This document shows positions 41,677-49,448 of a DNA stretch of 64,000 nucleotides, piece by piece. Position 1 is the stretch's first letter. Every line of letters starts with the position of its first letter. Source of the DNA: Trueperaceae bacterium. GTDB lineage: Bacteria; Deinococcota; Deinococci; Deinococcales; Trueperaceae. The notes under the pieces were generated by a model. That model searched no databases, had not been told where the DNA came from, and saw only the letters and a program-made list of their open reading frames with translations. A program made the position numbers and the translations under genes. The stretch covers positions 1-64,000 of the forward strand of contig JAMLIB010000009.1 of NCBI GenBank assembly GCA_023954415.1. Reading direction: 5' to 3'.

Positions 41677-42750
41677 CTACTCAGCCGCTTCCTGTACCTC
41701 CGGCACTGCGGCCCCGGTCTGCACGACGACCTCGGCGAGCATGATCCATCCGGTACGGTGGCGGATCTGGAGCTTGACGTAGCGGCCGCCGACGGGCTCT
41801 TGCAGGTCCTGCCAGTAGACGGAGTTGATGAGCTCGTTCATCGCGGGGGAGGGGGCGGTCTTGGCGGCGAGGCCCACGACCTCGAAGTTCTCGCCGTCGT
41901 CCGACACGGACACGAGGATGCTGTACGGCAGGTTGACCGCGGAGGCGAACGAGCGCATGAACAGCCCGGCGACGCGGGTGATGCCGTCGACGTGCTCACC
42001 GAGGTCGACCACGACGACCGGGCTGAACGTGGCGTCGGCGATGCCGACCATGTCGCCCCACGCGTACGCGTATGAACCGTCGGTCAGCTTGCCCCCGTCC
42101 GGGTCGGGGTAGGCCTCCGAGGCCGCGGGCTGGAGGGAGTAGGTCTTGCCAAGGGCCACGTTCACGGCCTCCGCCGTGGCGGGCGCGTTCGCAGAGCCGG
42201 CGGGGAGACGGTCGAGCGGGATCGAGCCGTTGCCGACCTCGAGCTCGGCCACCATCGCCCAGCCGGCCGTGGGGAGCAGCTCGACGCGCACGAACTGACC
42301 GTAGCCCGCCCACGCCTCGTCGGCCCAGACGAGCGTGCCTACCGTGTCGTTGGCGATCTCGCCTTCCAACGCGACGTTGGCCAGGCCGAGGTCCTCCCAC
42401 AGGAGGCCGTCCTCGGAGACTGACACGATGGCGGTCGGGAGGCCGACGGCGGAGCCGTCCGAGCGCATGACCTTGAGGGCCACGTAGCTGATCGAGTCGT
42501 AGACGGCGCCGAGGTCGACGGTCAAGGCGACGGGCTCGACGCCCTCGAAACCGACCATGTCGGCCCACGAGAAGGCGTAGGCGCCGTCCGTGAGCTTGAG
42601 GCCGTCCCCGTCCGGGTACGCCTCGGCGGCCGGGCGGCTGGACGTGACGAGCTTGCCTGCGGCGACGTCGAAGTCCGCCGACTGCGCGAAGGCGAGCGCC
42701 GCGGAGAGCGCGAGCGCCGCGGTTAGGAGCCTGATCGACTGGAGTTGCAT
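41677..42750 (-). CDS. secreted protein with two discoidin-like (F5/8 type C) modules
   Basis: 357 residues: signal peptide (LTAALALSAALAFAQ) and two tandem modules, residues about 29-173 and 198-347. Each has the pattern A-Y-P-D-x-D-G-x-KLTDG-x-YA-x-x-W-x-DMVG, then V-DLG, then MRS-x-x-SAV-x-LP and a final YGQFVRVELL or GRYVKLQI strand. This is a carbohydrate-binding-type jelly roll. AGGAGG precedes ATG 42750. It is the first gene of the amino-sugar operon and ends one base before the DUF4434-type gene. It may be a cell-surface glycan-binding protein. Confidence 0.72.
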   Translation of the reverse strand: MQLQSIRLLTAALALSAALAFAQSADFDVAAGKLVTSSRPAAEAYPDGDGLKLTDGAYAFSWADMVGFEGVEPVALTVDLGAVYDSISYVALKVMRSDGSAVGLPTAIVSVSEDGLLWEDLGLANVALEGEIANDTVGTLVWADEAWAGYGQFVRVELLPTAGWAMVAELEVGNGSIPLDRLPAGSANAPATAEAVNVALGKTYSLQPAASEAYPDPDGGKLTDGSYAYAWGDMVGIADATFSPVVVVDLGEHVDGITRVAGLFMRSFASAVNLPYSILVSVSDDGENFEVVGLAAKTAPSPAMNELINSVYWQDLQEPVGGRYVKLQIRHRTGWIMLAEVVVQTGAAVPEVQEAAE

Positions 42751-42809
42751 GCGGTCCTCCTGGTGGGTGTCGACCGACCGCCTACCGTAGCCGGCCGCCG
42801 CATCCCGGA

Positions 42810-42862
42810 TTGAGCAGGGCTCAAAATTCGTGAACTTGATATTGAGCCACACTCGTTATGGC
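42810..42862. promoter_or_regulatory. divergent promoter region with candidate RpiR operator
   Basis: The 183-base space between the divergent discoidin gene and the RpiR gene is AT-rich in its middle. It holds the inverted repeat TTGAGC-AGG-GCTCAA (42810-42824) and a third copy of the half-site TTGAGC at 42842-42847. A weak plus-strand promoter, TTGATA (42836-42841) and TATGGC (42857-42862), overlaps that third copy. Repeated half-sites beside the regulator's own gene fit binding by the RpiR protein. Confidence 0.5.
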
Positions 42863-42933
42863 ATGCTAGGTGTGGAGGGTAGCTCTGTCAAGGGTCGGAC
42901 CTCCCGCCCAGGGCTGCACGCATCGACTGCTTC

Positions 42934-43758
42934 ATGTCGCGCCTGTTGACCAAGCTCCGCGCCTCGCTCCCCGACCTCAGCCCAGTGCTGCGGCGCGTGG
43001 CCGAGTACGTGCTCGAGCACCCCGACGCGGTCATCTACCACAGCGTCACCGAACTCGCCGAGGCGGCGCGCAGCAGCGAGGGCAGCATCATCCGCTTCTG
43101 TCAGGACCTCGGCTTCTCCGGGTTCCAGGAGTTCAAGCTGACCCTGGCCGTCGAGTCGGGCACGCCGAGCCGCACCTTCGAGCCCAACGGCGAGACGAAC
43201 CTCATGGCCAAGCTCGCGCACCACGCCGCCGGCACGCTCGCCGAGACCGCGACGCTCTTCGAGCAAGACGTCTTCGAGACCGTGGCCGAGCGCCTGGCCG
43301 CCGCGACGCGTATCGACGTCTACGGGGTCGGCGCCTCCGGGGTCGTGGCGCAGTACTTCGCTTACAAGCTCCTGCGCTTCGGGCTGACGGCCCAGGCGTA
43401 CACGGACATGCACCTGGGCTCCATGAGCGCCTCCAACCTCTCGCCGACGTCCGTCGCCATCGGCATCTCCAGCTCGGGCTCCACCATCGACACGCTCCAG
43501 GCCGTCAAGGTCGCCAAGGCGGCGGGCGCCTTCACCGTCGCCGTCACGAACAGGCTCAAGAGCCCTCTCGCCAAGGTGGCCGACCGCAGCCTGTTCGCCT
43601 CGCCCCCCGAGTCGCCGCTCACGGGCGGCGACGTCTTCGCCAAGATCGGCCAGCTCCTAGTGCTTGAGGGGCTCGTGCGGCTCATGGCGGAAGCGGACGA
43701 CGAGTTCAAGGAGGGCGTGCGGCGCACGGCCCAGGTCGTCGCGGACAGGAGCATGTGA
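42934..43758 (+). CDS. MurR/RpiR family transcriptional regulator
   Basis: 274 residues: an N-terminal HTH_6 domain (about 1-77, with VTELAEAARSSEGSIIRFCQ) and a SIS domain (about 115-255, with DVYGVGASGVVAQYFAYKLL and IGISSSGSTIDTLQAV) that binds a phosphosugar. RpiR regulators of this type respond to phosphorylated amino sugars such as ManNAc-6-P or MurNAc-6-P. The gene is divergent from the importer/NanE operon and four bases from the ROK kinase gene, so it very likely controls both. Confidence 0.9.
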   Translation: MSRLLTKLRASLPDLSPVLRRVAEYVLEHPDAVIYHSVTELAEAARSSEGSIIRFCQDLGFSGFQEFKLTLAVESGTPSRTFEPNGETNLMAKLAHHAAGTLAETATLFEQDVFETVAERLAAATRIDVYGVGASGVVAQYFAYKLLRFGLTAQAYTDMHLGSMSASNLSPTSVAIGISSSGSTIDTLQAVKVAKAAGAFTVAVTNRLKSPLAKVADRSLFASPPESPLTGGDVFAKIGQLLVLEGLVRLMAEADDEFKEGVRRTAQVVADRSM

Positions 43759-43761
43759 AGC

Positions 43762-44634
43762 GTGGCGCAAGCCCCCGTACTCGCCATGGACGTCGGCGGC
43801 ACCAAGCTGGCAGTCGCGCTCGTGCGTGGGGCGGAGGTCGTCGACCAGGAGCTGGCGAGCACCCCTGCCAACGACGGTCCGGAGGCGGTCGTCGCGGCGC
43901 TCGGAGTCGCCGCGACCAGCCTCCTCGCGCGCGCCGCCGAGGCCCCGGTGGCCCTGGGCGTGGCTTGCGCGGGCTTGGTCCGCGCCGGCAAGGTGCGGGC
44001 CGTCAGCCGCGACCTGCTGCCCGGTTGGGACGACTTCCCGCTCGTGGAGCGGTTGGAACGCGCCCTCGACCTGCCCGCCCTTGGCCTGCCCGTCGTGGCC
44101 CTGAACGACGCGCAGGCCGCGGCCTACGGTGAGGCCCTGCACGGCGCCGGGCGCGGGCGCGGCTCGTCCTTCTTCGTCACGGTGTCCACCGGGGTCGGGG
44201 GCGGCTTCGTCGTCGGCGACCGGCTCTGGCAGGGGGCGACCGGCCTCGCCGGCCACCTGGGCCACATGGGTGGCGGCGTGCTCGAGCGGATGACGTCTGG
44301 CACCGCGCTGGAGCGCAGGGCGGCGGAGTTCGGCCACGCCGCCACCGCCCGTGAGATCGTGGCCGCCGCCGATGAACGGCAGCCGTGGGCGCGCGGCCTC
44401 CTGGAAGGCGCGGCGGCGGCCCTCGCGGCGGCGCTGGTGGACGTGAAGTACGTCGTGGACCCCGAGGTGATCGTCCTGGGCGGCGGCGTCGGACTGAACC
44501 CCGCGTTTCGGGCGGCGCTCGAGGTCGCCTTCCTCGGCGTAGACGAGGCACTGCGGACCCCGGTGCTGGCGGCAGAGCTCGGCGCGGCGGCCGGGCTCGT
44601 TGGTGCGGCGGCGTGGGCCGGGAAGCGCGGCTAG
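43762..44634 (+). CDS. ROK family sugar kinase, probable N-acetylmannosamine kinase
   Basis: 290 residues. The ROK ATP-binding start AMDVGGTKLAVALV and the sugar-binding segment VALNDAQAAAYGEALHGAGR are clear, as are TVSTGVGGGFVVG and GLAGHLGHM. The usual zinc motif CxCGxxGCxE that follows in ROK kinases is missing: the sequence runs GGGVLERMTSGTALERRA with no cysteines. Its place beside NanE, a sugar importer and RpiR suggests ManNAc kinase activity (nanK-like). The start is GTG 43762, three bases after the RpiR stop. Confidence 0.82.
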   Translation: MAQAPVLAMDVGGTKLAVALVRGAEVVDQELASTPANDGPEAVVAALGVAATSLLARAAEAPVALGVACAGLVRAGKVRAVSRDLLPGWDDFPLVERLERALDLPALGLPVVALNDAQAAAYGEALHGAGRGRGSSFFVTVSTGVGGGFVVGDRLWQGATGLAGHLGHMGGGVLERMTSGTALERRAAEFGHAATAREIVAAADERQPWARGLLEGAAAALAAALVDVKYVVDPEVIVLGGGVGLNPAFRAALEVAFLGVDEALRTPVLAAELGAAAGLVGAAAWAGKRG

Positions 44635-44748
44635 GACCGCGAGCAGGTCGGCGCGCGTGGCGAACCCCATGTACCTCAGGTCCCATGCGAGCCAACCGCT
44701 CTCGTCGCCCGTGAGCTCGTGGAGCCAGAGCACGGGACCTGTTCGCAC
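44635..44748 (-). pseudogene. possible truncated gene behind the propeller gene
   Basis: On the minus strand, two bases after the stop of the propeller-like gene, GTG 44748 opens VRTGPVLWLHELTGDESGWL then AWDLRYMGFATRADLLAVL. This reads like real protein (mixed residues, not the Arg/Pro/Gly-rich text of antisense frames), but past 44634 it runs into the antisense of the kinase gene and loses that character. It may be a gene cut short by a rearrangement. I do not recognise the family. Confidence 0.25.
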
Positions 44749-44750
44749 GC

Positions 44751-46148
44751 TCAGTCGCCCGGAACCCGCGCCAGCCTGCCCAAGGTCATGTCCACCCCGG
44801 CGGCGCAGCCCCTGACCGTCGGGTCGGCGGCCGACGGCGTCCAGCCCGCGCTGATGTCCTCGGCGCGGTAAGCGATGAGCGCCTCGCCTACGGGGGTGAC
44901 GGCCACGGCCGGCTGCCTGAAGAACCAGTAGCCCACGTTGCAGCCGCGGTAGAGGAAGATGTCGTCCGCCGGGAGGTCCTCGCCCGTCTCCACGGTGACC
45001 GCGCCCCAGTCGTCCGACCCGGAGCGGCCGACGCAGTCGTTGTCGCACGTGCCGAGGTAGATGTTGGAGCCGTGCGTGTACACGAGCCTGGGGTGCTCGG
45101 CGGCCGTGAGGACGAGCTGGAGACCGTCTCCCAGCCGCAGCGCCGGCTCACCCGAGACGAGGGCGATGGCCGTCCAAGCCTCGCCTTCGGCGGCCGTGCA
45201 GTCCGCGTCGCACTCGAAGTACGCGAGGAAGCGCTCGCCGTCGTTCTGGCCAAGGAACGCGAGGCGCGCCCCGCCCGCGGCCGTGACCGCCAGGCTGACG
45301 GACGGCTGGATCTCCTCGACGTAGCGGTCGAAGAACGCGTGGCCGAGGCCGATGCCCGGCCAGTTGTCGACCTCCTCGGAGCCGCAGTCGGCCTCGCACC
45401 TCAGGTAGGCGACGAGGTCGGCGCCCTCGACGGTGATGACCGCCGCGACGTGCGCCACACCGCTCGGGTCGTACACGAACGTGGGCTCGAGCCAGCTCTG
45501 CTCGCTGATCAGCCCGCGTCGCCAGCTGGCGGGGTCGAGGCAGCTCGCGTCGCAGGCGAAGAACAGCGTGCCGGGGTCGGGGGCGAAGAGCCCGAGGTAG
45601 GTCTGCTCCGCGTGCATGAGGAAGCGCGGGTGGCCGTCGGGGTCGAGCGCGAACGCCTCGCCCGTCAGCTCCCAGCCGCCGTCATGCGTGTAGACGTTGG
45701 CGAGCGACCACGCGCGGTCGTCGCGGCAGTCGCCGCTGCATTCGGCGTAGAAGACGGAGTCGTGCGTGGCGAGCAGGAGCCTCGGCCTGCCGGCGCCGTC
45801 GAGCGCGACGAGGGCGTTGCCGACGGCGCCGGCCTCGCCCGTCTCGAACACGACGGTCCACATCTCCTCGGCGCTGCCGCAGCCGGGCGGGCAGTAGGCG
45901 TACACGGCGCCGGCGGCGGCGACGAGGGGGTAGACGAGGTGGAGGCCGCCGTGGGCGTCTGCCCGCACGCGCGGGTCGCCGGTGTTGTAGACCTCGTCGC
46001 CGGTCGGCAGGAAGAACGGTTGCGCGAGGGCGCAGGCGGCGAAGCCCAGCACCAGCCAGACGAGCGCCAGGCGTGAGGCGCGGAGGGTGGGGCGGGAGCG
46101 TCTCGGGGCGCTACGTGGCGCGGTAAGGGAGGCTCTATTGGCTCGCAT
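44751..46148 (-). CDS. secreted six-repeat protein with C-x3-C in each repeat, propeller-like
   Basis: 465 residues with a basic N-terminus and signal peptide (LALVWLVLGFAACALAQ). Six repeats of 51-62 residues each carry an aromatic, a C-x3-C pair and, five to eight residues later, Trp; the pairs are C86/C90, C137/C141, C199/C203, C251/C255, C313/C317 and C368/C372. Each is followed by a beta-rich stretch ending in (R/H)P-R-L/F or similar (DGAGRPRLLLATHD, DPDGHPRFLMHAE, AAEHPRLVYTHG). The layout points to a six-bladed propeller with one tight disulfide per blade, or per-blade metal ligands. I know no named family; it is probably exported. Confidence 0.7.
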   Translation of the reverse strand: MRANRASLTAPRSAPRRSRPTLRASRLALVWLVLGFAACALAQPFFLPTGDEVYNTGDPRVRADAHGGLHLVYPLVAAAGAVYAYCPPGCGSAEEMWTVVFETGEAGAVGNALVALDGAGRPRLLLATHDSVFYAECSGDCRDDRAWSLANVYTHDGGWELTGEAFALDPDGHPRFLMHAEQTYLGLFAPDPGTLFFACDASCLDPASWRRGLISEQSWLEPTFVYDPSGVAHVAAVITVEGADLVAYLRCEADCGSEEVDNWPGIGLGHAFFDRYVEEIQPSVSLAVTAAGGARLAFLGQNDGERFLAYFECDADCTAAEGEAWTAIALVSGEPALRLGDGLQLVLTAAEHPRLVYTHGSNIYLGTCDNDCVGRSGSDDWGAVTVETGEDLPADDIFLYRGCNVGYWFFRQPAVAVTPVGEALIAYRAEDISAGWTPSAADPTVRGCAAGVDMTLGRLARVPGD

Positions 46149-46280
46149 AGCTGGACCATTATGCCGTGACGGGGGCGGCCACGGAACTTGCCTGCGGGTG
46201 GCCGGGGAACGTGCGTGCCCGGGCAGTCCGGCGCGAACGGTTCGGTAGTCGCGGGGAACGCGCGTTCCGGGGCCAGACAC

Positions 46281-46853
46281 TCAGCCGAGGAACCGCCGCG
46301 CCTCGTCGGGGGTGGGCAGCCGACAGGAGTCCTTGCGGCCGAACCACCGGTAGCGGCGCTTCGCGACGAAGTCGTATACGGCGTCGCGCAGCCCCACCGG
46401 CAGGACGACGTACACGCTCAGCACGGGCCAGAGCCCGTTCAGGTGCTTGAGGAGTCGCAGCACGGCGGTGGAGCGGTCGTAGATGCGGCCGCCCTCGATC
46501 AGGAAGACGGTCGGCGGGTCGTCGTTCGCGCGCTCCGGCAGCGAGCCGTGCGGGAGCTGCGCCGCGTAGCGGGCGAGCAGCGCCACGCCCACGTCCGACT
46601 GCAGCGCGGCGAAGCGCACCTTGCCCTGCGGGTCGCGGTCGATCACGAAGCTAACGGCCGCGTTGCAGAGGTTGCAGACGCCGTCGAAGAGGAGGACGGG
46701 GCCGGCCTCGGAAGGGGCCGTTACCTGTGCGTCGATCCCAGGGGCCGCCTCGGCATCGACCACGGAGCGCGCGGCCTGCGCGTCGACCCCGGTGGCCGCC
46801 GCCTCACGACCGGTTGTCGCTTGGCTCGAAAGCTCGTCCGAAGGTGCCGTCAC
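46281..46853 (-). CDS. thiol-disulfide oxidoreductase of the DCC family
   Basis: 190 residues. The DCC signature LLFDGVCNLCNAAVSFVID (about 53-71) has the D-x-x-C-x-x-C redox pair, followed by DPQGKVRFAALQS, a TVFLIEGGRIYDRSTAVLRL segment and a C-terminal YRWFGRKDSCRLPTP. DCC (DUF393) proteins are predicted thiol oxidoreductases; a substrate is unknown. The first ~45 residues are low-complexity, so the true start may be further in. Its neighbour in the opposite direction is a disulfide-rich secreted protein. Confidence 0.82.
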   Translation of the reverse strand: MTAPSDELSSQATTGREAAATGVDAQAARSVVDAEAAPGIDAQVTAPSEAGPVLLFDGVCNLCNAAVSFVIDRDPQGKVRFAALQSDVGVALLARYAAQLPHGSLPERANDDPPTVFLIEGGRIYDRSTAVLRLLKHLNGLWPVLSVYVVLPVGLRDAVYDFVAKRRYRWFGRKDSCRLPTPDEARRFLG

Positions 46854-46925
46854 GCTTCAAGTCTGCCACGTCCCTGTCGTGCGGTGCGTTCCGGTGCAGC
46901 GCGGCGGCGAGTACACTCCCGGCGT

Positions 46926-47393
46926 ATGAGCCTCATGCAGCGGTTGATCGGGGCGGCCTTGCGGCCCCGCGTGAAGAGTAAGGCCAAGGGCAAGACGTTC
47001 GAACGGCTGGCCGAACAGCTCGTCGCCTCGCGTGACTACCTGATGCCGCGGGTTCTGGCGGCCAAGGACACGCCCGGCAACAGGGAGGTCATCAACCACT
47101 GGCTCGGCATCGAGCGTTGGAGCCTGAGCAACGCGCAGAGCTGGGAGGACCCTCCCACCCCACGGTCGTACCGCCCCTTCAGGCTGCCGGAAGGCGCGAC
47201 GCTCGCCGAGCTGCAGAACGGCTTCGCCGGCGCGCGCGAGGCGAGCATAGCCAGCGCGCGGGAGTTCGCGCGCAGCGGCGTGAACCCCGAAGCCGTCGTG
47301 ACCCACAAGGACCTCGGCCCGCTCACCCTGCTCGAATGGTTCCAGTACATCGACGACCACTCGCGGCGCGAGGTCATCCGGCTGCGGCGGTAG
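46926..47393 (+). CDS. DinB family protein
   Basis: 155 residues of a DinB/YfiT-like four-helix bundle: LAEQLVASRDYLMPRVLAA at the start, REVINHWLGIERWSLSNAQS and LEWFQYIDDHSRREVIRLRR at the end. The last motif, with H near DDHSRRE, is the conserved metal-site helix (HxxxH) of DinB proteins, which bind divalent metal and often act in thiol or detoxification reactions. TACACT (46912-46917) lies eight bases before ATG 46926 with no Shine-Dalgarno, so the transcript may be leaderless. Confidence 0.78.
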   Translation: MSLMQRLIGAALRPRVKSKAKGKTFERLAEQLVASRDYLMPRVLAAKDTPGNREVINHWLGIERWSLSNAQSWEDPPTPRSYRPFRLPEGATLAELQNGFAGAREASIASAREFARSGVNPEAVVTHKDLGPLTLLEWFQYIDDHSRREVIRLRR

Positions 47394-47557
47394 CCCCACC
47401 GCCGGCGCCGCTGCCCGGGTTCGCGAAGCGAGCGATGGTCGCGGGGTCCGCCGGTCCGGATGACGCCACCCACAGCGCCCCGTCGTCGCCGATCGCTACG
47501 AGCATCGTGTTCGGCAGCCCGAAGGCGATGACCGCCCGCCCGCAGGCCGCGCCCCCG

Positions 47558-48451
47558 TCAGCGCCCCGTCAGCTTCAGTTCGCCGAGGCCCTTGAACACC
47601 TCGCCGCGCTCGAACCCTTCCTGGTACGGCGGGAAACGCATGCCGTAGTCGCGGAGCTGCTTCCACGTCTGGGCGATGCCCAAGGTTCCCGTCTCGCGGG
47701 CGCGGGCCACGTCGTCGAGGTCGATGCGGTGCACGAAGAACGTCTCGCGCTCGCCGGCCTGGTGCAAGACGAGCCCCTCCGGGCCGACGAGCAGCGAGCG
47801 TCCGCCGCCCCAGGCGCCGACCGCGTTGACGTCGAGGAAGTACACCTGGTTCGTGATGGCGTGGGCGCGGCTCAGCACCGTCTCGAGCTCGCGGTCCTGC
47901 GTGGTCGTAAGGGTGGGGTGGAGGATGACCTCTGCGCCCATCCAGGCGAGCGTCCGTACCGTTTCCGGGAACCACATGTCGTAGCAGATGGAGAGGCCGA
48001 AGCGCCCGACGCCGGGCACGTCGAAGACGCCGTACTCGCTGCCGGCCTTCGCCTCGGCCTCGAACGGGTACCAGGGGAACAGCTTGCGGTAACGCGCGAC
48101 GATCTCGCCGGCCGGCGAGATGGCGACGGCCGTGTTGTAACAGGCGTCGCCCTCCGTCTCGTAGAGCGACCCCGGCACGAGCCAGCGGCCCAGGCGCTTG
48201 GCGAGCACGCACAGCTCGTCGGTGAGCGGTCCGGGGATGGGCGCGCGGCAGAGCGCGTACTCCTCGCGGCTGGGTAGGCGCCCGAACTGCGCGACCCCGG
48301 AGGCGGCCAACTCGGGGAAGACGAGCATGTCCACCCACGGGAAGGAGTGGACGATGCGCTGCGCCACGACGGCCATCTTGGCGATGGTGGCCGACGGGTC
48401 CCACGGCTCGACGGCCATCTGCACTGCGGCCAAACCGAACGGCCGGCTCAC
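47558..48451 (-). CDS. nitrilase-superfamily carbon-nitrogen hydrolase
   Basis: 297 residues with the Glu-Lys-Cys triad: E47 in VFPELAASG, K123 in RYRKLFPWYP and C156 in LSICYDMWFPE. The enzyme hydrolyses a C-N bond (amide or nitrile). Close relatives act as amidases on aliphatic or carbamoyl substrates; the true substrate is not known. Downstream dipeptide-type ABC permeases follow the same direction upstream of it (48477 on), 25 bases away, so import and hydrolysis of an amide or peptide may be linked. Confidence 0.88.
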   Translation of the reverse strand: MSRPFGLAAVQMAVEPWDPSATIAKMAVVAQRIVHSFPWVDMLVFPELAASGVAQFGRLPSREEYALCRAPIPGPLTDELCVLAKRLGRWLVPGSLYETEGDACYNTAVAISPAGEIVARYRKLFPWYPFEAEAKAGSEYGVFDVPGVGRFGLSICYDMWFPETVRTLAWMGAEVILHPTLTTTQDRELETVLSRAHAITNQVYFLDVNAVGAWGGGRSLLVGPEGLVLHQAGERETFFVHRIDLDDVARARETGTLGIAQTWKQLRDYGMRFPPYQEGFERGEVFKGLGELKLTGR

Positions 48452-48476
48452 GAGGCGGCCCCGGTCGAATGAGGTC

Positions 48477-49448
48477 TCATCTGTACTCCTTGGGGTCGAA
48501 GAGGTCGCGCAGCGCGTCTCCGACGAGGTTGAAGCTCAGCACGGACAGGAAGATGGCGAGGCCGGGGAAGGTGCTCGTCCACCAGGCCGTGCGCAATAAG
48601 GCGCGACCGTCCTCGATCATCAGGCCCCAGTCCGCCGCCGGCGGTTGGCTGCCGAGCCCGATGAAGGCGAGGCCGGTTGTGGCGAGGATCACCGTGCCGA
48701 CGTCGAGGGAGGCCTGCACGAGGATCGGGGTGACGGAGTTGGGGAGGATATGCCGCAACATGATCTTCGGCGTGCTCGCGCCGAGCGCCCTGGCCGCCTC
48801 GACGAACGCCTGGTGGCGCAGCGAGAGCGCCACCCCGCGCACGAGACGCGTGTACCACGGCCACCAGGAGACGGCCAGCGCGATGACGGCGTTGGTGAGG
48901 CTCGGGCCTTGGAGCGCGACGATGGCCATGGCCAGGAGGAGGGAGGGGAAGGCGAGGAAGAGGTCGCAGACGCGCATGATCGCCTCGTCGACCCAGCCTC
49001 CCGCCAGGCCGGCGATGGCGCCGAGCGGCGCCCCGATGGCCACGGCCAGGAGCACGACGATGAGCGGAGCGATCAGGGCGGGCCGCACGCCGTAGATGAT
49101 GCGGCTCAGCACGTCACGCCCGAGCCGGTCCGTGCCGAGCACGAACTCCTTGGACGGTGCCGAGATGCGGGTCGAGACGGACGAGCGCCCCTCGCCCATG
49201 GCCGGGTAGGGCGCCAGCTTGGGCGCGAACGCCGCCACCACGATGAGCAGGGCGACGCAGCAGATGCCGAAGACGGCGAGCGGGTCACGCTTGAGAACCG
49301 AGAGCGCACGCTGCCACGTGCTGCGCGGCGGCGCGAGGTCGTCGTGCGCGGCCTCGCCAGGCTCGCGACCGCCCGTCTGGCCGACGGCCAGCCCGCCGGC
49401 GAACATGCGCCAGCCGGCGCCGGTGATGCCGGAGCCGCCGCGCTTCAC
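48477..49448 (-). CDS. peptide/nickel-type ABC permease (DppC/OppC)
   Basis: 323 residues. After a 45-residue cytosolic N-terminus come about six helices with DppC-like landmarks: FVLGTDRLGRDVLSRIIYGV, EAARALGASTPKIMLRHILP (the EAA loop), NLVGDALRDLFDPKEYR at the C-terminus. It forms half of the channel with the next gene, overlapping it by four bases (49445-49448). No ATPase genes are in the window. Confidence 0.92.
   Translation of the reverse strand: MKRGGSGITGAGWRMFAGGLAVGQTGGREPGEAAHDDLAPPRSTWQRALSVLKRDPLAVFGICCVALLIVVAAFAPKLAPYPAMGEGRSSVSTRISAPSKEFVLGTDRLGRDVLSRIIYGVRPALIAPLIVVLLAVAIGAPLGAIAGLAGGWVDEAIMRVCDLFLAFPSLLLAMAIVALQGPSLTNAVIALAVSWWPWYTRLVRGVALSLRHQAFVEAARALGASTPKIMLRHILPNSVTPILVQASLDVGTVILATTGLAFIGLGSQPPAADWGLMIEDGRALLRTAWWTSTFPGLAIFLSVLSFNLVGDALRDLFDPKEYR

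Noticed and set aside
38183-42075. Two very long plus-strand open frames opposite the sugar importer genes
   Set aside because: They mirror the codon structure of the minus-strand genes and hold no protein motifs.
47374-47505. Minus-strand frame reading TMLVAIGDDGALWVASSG, protein-like, between DinB and nitrilase genes
   Set aside because: No ribosome site or leaderless -10 in front, overlaps the DinB end, and no family recognised; it could be a remnant but evidence is too thin for a feature.
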